Shown: piece by piece, positions 57,574-64,000 of the stretch
Numbering within the stretch: the first letter of the stretch is position 1
How the letters are laid out: each line of letters starts with the position of its first letter
NCBI RefSeq assembly: GCF_031181385.1
Contig: NZ_JAPSKV010000014.1
Location: 48,482-112,481, forward strand
DNA from: Fredinandcohnia onubensis
GTDB lineage: Bacteria; Bacillota; Bacilli; Bacillales; Bacillaceae_L
Direction of reading: 5' to 3'
Length of the DNA: 64,000 bases
The notes under the pieces: generated by a model
What the model saw: the letters and a program-made list of their open reading frames with translations, nothing else
Told to the model about the DNA's origin: nothing
The model's database searches: none
Made by a program: the position numbers and the translations under genes

Positions 57574-58539
57574 CTAATCTAAACGAATTCGCGGATCTAC
57601 GATACCGTACAAAATATCTGCAATTAAATTCCCTACAAGTGTTAGAGTAGATAAAAGCATAGTTAAAGACATTAAAACTGTATAATCACGTTGACTTACA
57701 GAGTTTAAAAATAGACTTCCTATACCAGGATAGGTAAATATCGTTTCTGTAATGATCGCTCCACCAATTAACGCAGCTAAATCAAAGCCAAAAAATGTTA
57801 CAAGGGGAATGATTGAATTACGTAGAATATGTTTGTTATAGATGGTAGATTCCTTTGTACCTTTTGCACGTGCCGTTCTTACGAAATCCTTACGACTATT
57901 TTCAATTACATCATTCCGTAAAAATTGAGTATAAGATGCTGTACTAAAAGCACCAAGTACAAGAGCAGGTAAAAGAACATGATGTAAACGACTCATATAA
58001 TATTCAAATGTTCCTTCCATTAATCCAACCTCTGAAGACCCACCTGATGGAAACCACCCTAATTGGAATGAGAAAACATAGATTGCTACAATTGCTGCAA
58101 CAAATGAAGGAATCGCTAATGCAAAATAATTCCCCCCGCTAATAACATGGTCACCCACTGTATAGGGTTTTCTTCCGGAATACATACCCATGAAGAATGC
58201 TAAAATATACGTAATGATGAGCGCAGCCACACCTAAAAGAAGGGTATTTGGAAGACGTTCTGCAATTACATCAATAACGGGCATTTTATAGCGTGAAGAT
58301 GTACCAAATTCTCCTTGAACGAAATCTGATATCCAACGAAAATACTGAACATGAATAGGATCGTTATAGCCAAGTTTTTCCCTCATTTCCTCAATATATT
58401 GAGGATCCGTGTTTGTTGGATCAATTTCTCCGCTTAGTGAATCCCCTGGCATTAGTTTCGCCAAAGTAAACACAACGATGGAGATAAGGAGCAAAACTGG
58501 AATCATACCGAGTATTCTTCGAAGAGCAAACTTTAACAT
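57574..58539 (-). CDS. appB: peptide permease AppB-type (operon 1)
   Basis: 321 residues, ATG after AAGGAGAATCGACC. Six helices, coupling motif F-V-R-T-A-R-A-K-G-T-K, ends G-I-V-D-P-R-I-R-L-D. Paired with the C-type permease. Confidence 0.92.
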   Translation of the reverse strand: MLKFALRRILGMIPVLLLISIVVFTLAKLMPGDSLSGEIDPTNTDPQYIEEMREKLGYNDPIHVQYFRWISDFVQGEFGTSSRYKMPVIDVIAERLPNTLLLGVAALIITYILAFFMGMYSGRKPYTVGDHVISGGNYFALAIPSFVAAIVAIYVFSFQLGWFPSGGSSEVGLMEGTFEYYMSRLHHVLLPALVLGAFSTASYTQFLRNDVIENSRKDFVRTARAKGTKESTIYNKHILRNSIIPLVTFFGFDLAALIGGAIITETIFTYPGIGSLFLNSVSQRDYTVLMSLTMLLSTLTLVGNLIADILYGIVDPRIRLD

Positions 58540-58576
58540 GGTCGATTCTCCTTATCTAGTATTACTTAAAAGATAG

Positions 58577-58603
58577 TATCAGTGGGCGAATCGCCCACTG
58601 ATA
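58577..58603 (-). terminator. intercistronic hairpin after appA (operon 1)
   Basis: TATCAGTGGGCGA / TCGCCCACTGATA perfect 13-bp stem with a 1-nt centre, then CTTTTA. Between the binding-protein gene and the permease B gene. Confidence 0.65.
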
Positions 58604-58616
58604 GAACTATCACATA

Positions 58617-60338
58617 TTATTTACCGTCAGTTACATACCACTTATGGAAATCACTTAATCCCGGCGCAGAAACATGTACACCTTGAAGACGTTTATTCAT
58701 GCCCCATAGGTCATAGTATTCTACAATTGGAATAATAGGTAATTGTTCGTTCCATAATTGTTGCCATTCAACATAAAGCTCTTTACGTTTTTCTTGGTCA
58801 GAACCAACGATTGAAACATCAAGTGCATCTTCTAACAATTGGTCGTTCTTATCATCTGTCCAACGAGTGAAGTTCCAAATTGCATCTCTTCCCCATAATC
58901 CAGATGGATCTGGGTCAGTACCAGTTCCCCAAGTACCGAAGTGAACTTCCATATCCTTATCGTCTTTTTCTAACATATCGTAATAAAGAGTACCGTCGAT
59001 TAAAGCACCTTTTGCAAATTCAGTTTTAATTCCAACTTCATTCCATGCTTGAACGATATACTTCGCACGTGGTTCAAATGTTGGGTTGCTTCCTGCATAG
59101 TGAGCAAATTGAATAGAGAATGGTTCTCCATTAGGATCTTCTCTTAAGCCGTCACCGTCAACATCTTTAAAACCAGCTTCATCTAATAATGTTTTTGCTT
59201 TTTCTGGGTTATACTCATAATGAGTTAAGTCTTCTTTGTCAGCTGCAATCCAGTGCGCACTTGGTACTGGAGTGTCCACTACTTCACCTAATCCATTAAA
59301 GAATCCTTTAATCCATTCTTCACGGTTAAGCGCATGCACTAATGCTTGACGTAATTGTAAGTTTTGGAACTTTTCATTATCCATTACGTTTTCTTCTTTT
59401 TCTGCATCCCAGTGACCGAATTTAAATCCGATGTAAGAATAAGAAAGACCTAATACTTTTTCTAGATTAACATTGTCTAATGCCGCAACTTGCTCATAGT
59501 TTGAAGCGTGAACTGACATTACATCTACTTCACCAGATTGAAGTACACCTGATGTTAATGCTGCGTCAATTACTTTTACAACAACTGTATCTAGATTGGG
59601 TTTACCTTGGTAGTAATCATCAAAGCGTTCCATTTCGACAGATTCACCTTGTACAATGTTCTTCACTTTGAAAGGTCCAAGTCCTACTGGATTTTGACGT
59701 ACTTGTGGTGAAGAAGCCATGTCTTTAACTGCTACACCTTCAAAATGCTTCGCAGGCATTGCATATGTCCATAGATTTTCTAAGTTGTTAACGCGTGCTT
59801 TGTCAAAAGTAATTTCAATATTGTAATCATCAATTACTTTAATACCGGAAATACTCTCTGCTTTTCCATCGTGGAATTCAGGAGCACCAACAATGTCCTT
59901 TACGTTTACATAACGTGGACCTGTATATTCAGGGTGTGCAATTGTTTCTAATGCAAATACCCAGTCATTAACAGTAAGTTCTTCACCGTTATGCCATTTT
60001 ACACCTTCTTTGAAAGTGAAAGTATAGTGTTGGTTATCTTCTGTTTCCCAGCTTGCAATTCCTGGGATGTAATTTAAGTTGTCGTCAGTTTGAATTAATG
60101 ATTCATTGAAGAATTGAAGAATTTCTGAATCTGTTGCTTCTTCATAAAATGCCCATTCTAATAAACCTTGGAATTCTGAACCTAACGCATACGTTACTTT
60201 ACCACCTTGTTGTGGTTCAGTTACTTTTTGCGCAGATTCTTTTTCCTCGCCGGATTTAGAATCATTACCTCCACATGCTGCTAAAAATAAAGACATTACT
60301 AGCAACAGGGAAATCACAGACAATAGTGATTTTTTCAT
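58617..60338 (-). CDS. appA: oligopeptide-binding lipoprotein AppA-type (operon 1)
   Basis: 573 residues from ATG 60338, 8 nt after GGGGGT; the frame opens 33 nt earlier without a ribosome site. Lipobox L-A-A-C (~22). Family-5 solute-binding domain with an E-P-Q-Q-G-G-K-V start. The end Y-V-T-D-G-K is complete. Substrate presumably oligopeptides. Confidence 0.92.
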   Translation of the reverse strand: MKKSLLSVISLLLVMSLFLAACGGNDSKSGEEKESAQKVTEPQQGGKVTYALGSEFQGLLEWAFYEEATDSEILQFFNESLIQTDDNLNYIPGIASWETEDNQHYTFTFKEGVKWHNGEELTVNDWVFALETIAHPEYTGPRYVNVKDIVGAPEFHDGKAESISGIKVIDDYNIEITFDKARVNNLENLWTYAMPAKHFEGVAVKDMASSPQVRQNPVGLGPFKVKNIVQGESVEMERFDDYYQGKPNLDTVVVKVIDAALTSGVLQSGEVDVMSVHASNYEQVAALDNVNLEKVLGLSYSYIGFKFGHWDAEKEENVMDNEKFQNLQLRQALVHALNREEWIKGFFNGLGEVVDTPVPSAHWIAADKEDLTHYEYNPEKAKTLLDEAGFKDVDGDGLREDPNGEPFSIQFAHYAGSNPTFEPRAKYIVQAWNEVGIKTEFAKGALIDGTLYYDMLEKDDKDMEVHFGTWGTGTDPDPSGLWGRDAIWNFTRWTDDKNDQLLEDALDVSIVGSDQEKRKELYVEWQQLWNEQLPIIPIVEYYDLWGMNKRLQGVHVSAPGLSDFHKWYVTDGK

Positions 60339-60404
60339 TTTTGTTACCCCCGTTTTGTGTTTGTTTTTCATGTAAGTATGAACTAGAATTTTTCATTTAT
60401 CACC

Positions 60405-61400
60405 CTACTCGTTGTAGATGTGACACGCTACTCTATGTCCTGGTTTCACCTCCTTTAAAGCTGGTTTTACTGCCCGACATTCATCCGTTGCAAAAGCACA
60501 ACGCGGATGGAACGGACAACCAGTTGGAGGATTTGCTGGGCTTGGTACATCACCTTCTAAGATGATGCGCTCTTTCTTTCTTCTAGGGTCTGGATATGGA
60601 ATCGCTGATATTAGAGCTTTTGTATACGGATGCAAAGGTTCTGCATATAAACCATTTCTATCTGCAATTTCCACGATTCCGCCTAAGTACATAACACCGA
60701 TTCGATCACTCATATGTTTTACAACACTTAAATCATGAGCGATAAATAAGAATGTTAAATCAAATTCTTCTTGAAGTTCCTTCAACAAGTTTAATACTTG
60801 TGATTGAACAGAAACGTCTAATGCTGACACTGGCTCATCCGCAATAATTAATTTTGGTCGTAAAGCTAGTGCTCGAGCAATGCCGATACGTTGTCTTTGG
60901 CCACCTGAGAACTCATGTGGATATTTATAATACGCATCCTCAGGAAGACCAACCTTTTTTAATAGTTCGATAATTTCAGGTTTTAATTCCTTAGAAGATT
61001 TTTTGTAATAGTTCTTGATTGGTTCTGCTACAACATCCCCTACCATTTGCTTTGGATTTAAAGAAGCATATGGATCTTGGAACACCATTTGAAAATCTTG
61101 GCGAATCTTTCTTAATGTTGTTCCAGATAGATTCGTTATATCTTTACCATCAAAAATAATTTTTCCATCTGTTGGTTTGGTTAGGCGCAATATTGTACGA
61201 CCTGTTGTCGATTTTCCACAACCCGATTCACCAACAAGGCCTAATGTTTCACCCTTGAGTATCTCAAAGGAAACGTCATCCACTGCTTTTACATTTCCAA
61301 CTGTTCTTTTAAAAAATCCACCTTTAATAGGGTAGTAGGTTTTGAGATTTTGAACCTTTAGTAAAACTTCATCTTTTCTTTCTTTCATTGCCTGGCTCAT
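60405..61400 (-). CDS. appF: peptide ABC ATPase AppF-type (operon 1)
   Basis: 331 residues, ATG after GAGGTGAAATAATAA. Walker [11 protein letters not shown], signature S-G-G-Q-R-Q-R, Walker B L-I-I-A-D-E-P. C-terminal motif [14 protein letters not shown] plus A-C-H-I-Y. Separated from appD by 3 nt. Confidence 0.94.
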   Translation of the reverse strand: MSQAMKERKDEVLLKVQNLKTYYPIKGGFFKRTVGNVKAVDDVSFEILKGETLGLVGESGCGKSTTGRTILRLTKPTDGKIIFDGKDITNLSGTTLRKIRQDFQMVFQDPYASLNPKQMVGDVVAEPIKNYYKKSSKELKPEIIELLKKVGLPEDAYYKYPHEFSGGQRQRIGIARALALRPKLIIADEPVSALDVSVQSQVLNLLKELQEEFDLTFLFIAHDLSVVKHMSDRIGVMYLGGIVEIADRNGLYAEPLHPYTKALISAIPYPDPRRKKERIILEGDVPSPANPPTGCPFHPRCAFATDECRAVKPALKEVKPGHRVACHIYNE

Positions 61401-61403
61401 TTA

Positions 61404-62417
61404 TTATTTCACCTCTTCAAGTGGATAACTTGTTTTGTAAAGAAGACAAGATACCTCATGACCGCTCTCTACTTCTGCCAACTCAGGTGTAATTCGTTTA
61501 CATTCGTCTGTAGCCACTGGACAGCGTTCGGCAAAACGACAACCAACCTCTGGCATGTTCTTCAGTGAAGGAACTATTCCTTCAATTGAACCTAATGTTT
61601 CTTCCTCTTCTTCCATTTTAGGAATGGAATCTAATAGCATTTTTGTATACGGATGCTTCGGATTATAGAACAGCGTGTCGACATCCGTTCGTTCCACAAT
61701 CTTCCCAGCGTACATTACGATTACTACGTCACACATTTCTGCAACAACACCTAAGTCATGTGTAATTAAAATAACGGACATATCATTTTTTTCTTGAATC
61801 TCTTTTAATAGATCAAGGATTTGTGCTTGGACCGTAACATCCAATGCTGTTGTCGGCTCATCCGCAATCAATAATTTTGGTTGACATGCAATCGCCATGG
61901 CAATCATAACCCGTTGACGCATTCCGCCCGATAACTGGTGTGGGTATTCGTCCACAATTTTTTCCGGCCTTGAAATTCCAACACTCTTTAATAGACTGAT
62001 ACATCTTTCACGTGCATCCTGCTTAGATATATCAAAATGATTGAGCAAAACTTCTGATAATTGAAAGCCGATTGTAAAAACAGGATTTAACGCTGTCATT
62101 GGTTCCTGGAAAATCATCGAAACATCTTTCCCACGAATTTTATTCATTTCAGATTCTGATAGATTCTCAATATTATTTCCTTGGAAAACAACTTCTCCGT
62201 CTGTAATTTCTCCGACCCCTACAGGTAGTAGTTTCATAACAGACATTGACATAACGCTTTTACCGCAGCCTGATTCTCCAACAATTCCGACAATTTGGCG
62301 CGATTTAACACTAAAAGAGACACCATCGACAGCATGATAGATTTCTCCATCAATGTAAAAGCCTGTTTTTAACCCCTTTACTTCTAGCAAAGGTGCTTCC
62401 GTTTTTGTCTGTTGCAT
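61404..62417 (-). CDS. appD: peptide ABC ATPase AppD-type (operon 1)
   Basis: 337 residues. Walker A G-E-S-G-C-G-K-S, signature S-G-G-M-R-Q-R, Walker B L-L-I-A-D-E-P. C-terminal Cys motif C-R-F-A-E-R-C-P-V-A-T-D-E-C. First gene of the five-gene operon, divergent from the NERD gene. Confidence 0.94.
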   Translation of the reverse strand: MQQTKTEAPLLEVKGLKTGFYIDGEIYHAVDGVSFSVKSRQIVGIVGESGCGKSVMSMSVMKLLPVGVGEITDGEVVFQGNNIENLSESEMNKIRGKDVSMIFQEPMTALNPVFTIGFQLSEVLLNHFDISKQDARERCISLLKSVGISRPEKIVDEYPHQLSGGMRQRVMIAMAIACQPKLLIADEPTTALDVTVQAQILDLLKEIQEKNDMSVILITHDLGVVAEMCDVVIVMYAGKIVERTDVDTLFYNPKHPYTKMLLDSIPKMEEEEETLGSIEGIVPSLKNMPEVGCRFAERCPVATDECKRITPELAEVESGHEVSCLLYKTSYPLEEVK

Positions 62418-62717
62418 AAAAACACCCCAGATTCTTCAAGATTAGTCAAAATTATTATGTAAATAGAATTTTATTACTATAATATTATAATTGCAAGACA
62501 ATTTTTTAAACTATGAGTCAAAATTATTAAAAATGTTGTAAAATAAGGGTTTTTAATAAATTTTCTATTAACTCAAATTATTTTAATATATTATAAAAAT
62601 ATATTATATTAGAATTTTCTAAATACCTGTATATACATCTCGAGTGTGATTAGTAATTGAAAACATAGAAAATAAGATTTAAAATTAACTCGAATCTCAT
62701 ATAAAGGAAGTGTTGCT
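62418..62717. other. AT-rich divergent intergenic region
   Basis: 300 bp without a gene. A candidate minus-strand promoter for appDFABC 1 (TTGCAA, 17 nt, TAAAAT) lies near 62470-62500. Base composition is strikingly AT-rich. Confidence 0.5.
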
Positions 62718-63626
62718 TTGATTATTAAAAAACGAACTGTTCCACTAGAATTGCTGCTCCTAAGATCGATCCGAGCTCGAATGAAGGTTTTCGAAAAAAC
62801 CGAAAATCAAATCATAACGCTCGAAAAAGGTTATATTGGAGAAAAAATGTTTAACCAGAGACTAGAAAAACTCTCCTTAGATTGCCTCATCATCAATGAC
62901 CTCCTACTTGAAACCGCCAATACTCATTACCAAATCGATTCATTCCTGATTTCTCAACCTACAATTCACATTTTTGAAGTAAAAAATTTTGAAGGTGATT
63001 ACCTTATTGAAGGCAACCGTATGGAACTTCTCTCTGGTAAGGAGATAAAAAATCCCCTCATTCAACTATCCCGAAGTGAATCTCTCTTTCGGCAATTGCT
63101 CCAACAACATGGTTTTAACCTTAAAGTAGAGGCTCACCTCGTTTTTATAAACCCGCAATTTTACCTCTACGGTGCTTCACCCGACCTACCGATTATTTTC
63201 CCATCACAACTTGGACGATTTTTGAATCAATTAAACTCACAGTCTTCAAAATTAGTAGGGAAACATCATGCCCTTGCGAAGAAACTAATGGGGTTACATG
63301 TAAAAGAATCACCATTTACACTGCTGCCAGAGTATAGCTTTGATGGGTTGGCGAAGGGGGTTTTGTGTATGGGGTGTTACAGTGGTTTTATGAAAAATGG
63401 CGATCATCATTATTTAACTTGTGAAAAGTGCAATTTTGTTGAGAATATGGAATCAGCCATTTTAAGAAGTGTAAAAGAGTTTTCGCTATTATTTCCAGAC
63501 AGAAATATTACAACAAATGCAATATATGAATGGTGTAATGTAATAAAATCAAAAGCAACAATAAGAAAGTTACTTCAATCAAATTATAAACATGTACGTT
63601 TCGGTAACTCATCGTATTTTGAGTAA
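62718..63626 (+). CDS. NERD-domain protein
   Basis: 302 residues, TTG start after AAAGGAAGTG. The NERD (nuclease-related) domain (~40-150) shows G-Y-I-G-E-K, then Q-I-D-S-F-L-I and F-E-V-K-N-F-E-G, the D-x(n)-E-x-K core of the PD-(D/E)XK-type nuclease fold. A C-terminal zinc-like C-x2-C / C-x2-C pattern (C-M-G-C, C-E-K-C, ~215-235) follows. Function unknown; nucleic-acid processing is plausible. Confidence 0.85.
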   Translation: MIIKKRTVPLELLLLRSIRARMKVFEKTENQIITLEKGYIGEKMFNQRLEKLSLDCLIINDLLLETANTHYQIDSFLISQPTIHIFEVKNFEGDYLIEGNRMELLSGKEIKNPLIQLSRSESLFRQLLQQHGFNLKVEAHLVFINPQFYLYGASPDLPIIFPSQLGRFLNQLNSQSSKLVGKHHALAKKLMGLHVKESPFTLLPEYSFDGLAKGVLCMGCYSGFMKNGDHHYLTCEKCNFVENMESAILRSVKEFSLLFPDRNITTNAIYEWCNVIKSKATIRKLLQSNYKHVRFGNSSYFE

Positions 63627-63667
63627 ATTACGAAGTAGCTTTTAGTTTAATTGAAACTAAAAATCCA

Positions 63668-63706
63668 GGGTGCTCTATCAAATTTTGATGAGCACCTTTT
63701 CTTTTC
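63668..63706 (+). terminator. terminator of the NERD gene
   Basis: GGTGCTC / GAGCACC stem with an inner ATCAAA/TTTGAT pairing, then TTTTCTTTTC. Confidence 0.75.
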
Positions 63707-64000
63707 TAGGAGTGGTGGTTGTCCAACTCTCCTGGAGTTACACCAGTTCCCTGTTTTTAGGAGGTTGATGGTAGTCCAACTCTACTGGAGTTATACCAGT
63801 TCCCTTTTTTAGGAGGTTGACGGTAGTCCAACTCTACTGGGGTTACACCAGTTCCCTTTTTTTAGGAGGTTGACGGTAGTCCAACTCTACTGGAGTTACA
63901 TCAACTTCCTGTTTTTAGGAGGTTTACGGTAGTCCAACTCTACTGGAGTTACATCAACTTCCTGTTTTTAGGAGGTTTACGGTAGTCCAACTCTACTGGA
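63705..64000. repeat. 53-bp tandem repeat array (continues off the right edge)
   Basis: Units begin with GTCCAACTCT at 63721, 63774, 63826, 63879, 63932 and 63985 (spacing 53, 52, 53, 53, 53). Each unit has GTCCAACTCTACTGGAGTTA, then CAC or CATC, a variable AGTTCCC/ACTTCCTG, a T-run and AGGAGGT. Period 53 is not a multiple of 3 and units contain stops in varied frames, so it is noncoding. Two alternative small hairpins are possible in each unit (AACTC/GAGTT and ACTGG/CCAGT). The left-most unit is degenerate and the array follows the NERD terminator at once. Confidence 0.92.

Noticed and set aside
63705..64000. CRISPR array
   Set aside because: Whole 53-bp units repeat end to end with no unique spacers.
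63705..64000. Coding repeat protein
   Set aside because: The 53-bp period shifts the frame each unit and stops occur; no start region fits.

Overview
The window is a low-GC chromosomal segment from a spore-forming member of the Bacillaceae. Most of it follows the Bacillus subtilis yjb region: app genes, yjbA, trpS, opp genes, spx, mecA, coiA, pepF, spxH, cwlQ, yjbK, yjbL, relQ, nadK, rluA-type synthase, prpE, yjbQ, fabI, then the spore crust cot genes. Aligned AAGGAGG ribosome sites, frequent TTG/GTG starts, a tryptophan T-box and sporulation sigma-K promoter matches all fit this group. Because the spore locus carries an mnx-type Mn(II)-oxidase cluster, the closest relatives are probably manganese-oxidising Bacillus of the SG-1/PL-12 kind (inference).

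1-16.6 kb: spore surface and manganese/copper locus. Crust/coat genes (cotZ-, cotO-, cotW- and cotX-like) are interleaved with mnx-like genes: two glycine-rich membrane proteins and a SCO1-type copper chaperone (mnxABC-like), then mnxD-, mnxE- and mnxF-like genes and a 1218-residue multicopper oxidase (mnxG). A second module, an mnxD paralogue plus a second mnxG running off the left edge, follows directly. The set also includes a YtkA-like lipoprotein, a 30-residue Arg/Cys peptide with a TTG start, two low-complexity Asp/Asn/Gln/Ser-rich proteins, a double DUF1259 protein and a double DUF2935 protein. Divergent sigma-K-like promoters drive the mnx and cot genes in two intergenic gaps, suggesting mother-cell expression and deposition of the oxidase on the spore surface.

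16.8-28.5 kb: small-molecule transport and housekeeping. Two LysE-family exporters flank an amino-acid permease and an MFS exporter. Then come a DUF3231 protein, fabI under a FapR-type operator, a YjbQ cation/proton antiporter, MgtE, a RodA/FtsW protein and PrpE.

28.7-41.7 kb: the conserved yjb block. It includes the RluA-type synthase, NAD kinase, RelQ, YjbL, YjbK, CwlQ, SpxH, PepF, CoiA, MecA, Spx and YjbC. Spx, its ClpXP adaptor SpxH and the ClpC adaptor MecA lie within 6 kb of one another. The haemoglobin gene yjbI, paired with yjbH in B. subtilis, is absent.

41.9-62.4 kb: fifteen genes of three oligopeptide ABC importers. One has the opp order A-B-C-D-F and two have the app order D-F-A-B-C. 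The opp set is separated from the two app sets by trpS with its T-box, yjbA and a small membrane protein. Each operon has an RNA hairpin just after the binding-protein gene.

62.7-64 kb: a NERD-domain protein, a terminator, then a 53-bp noncoding tandem repeat array that continues past the right edge. No rRNA, tRNA, insertion sequence, prophage or CRISPR array was seen.
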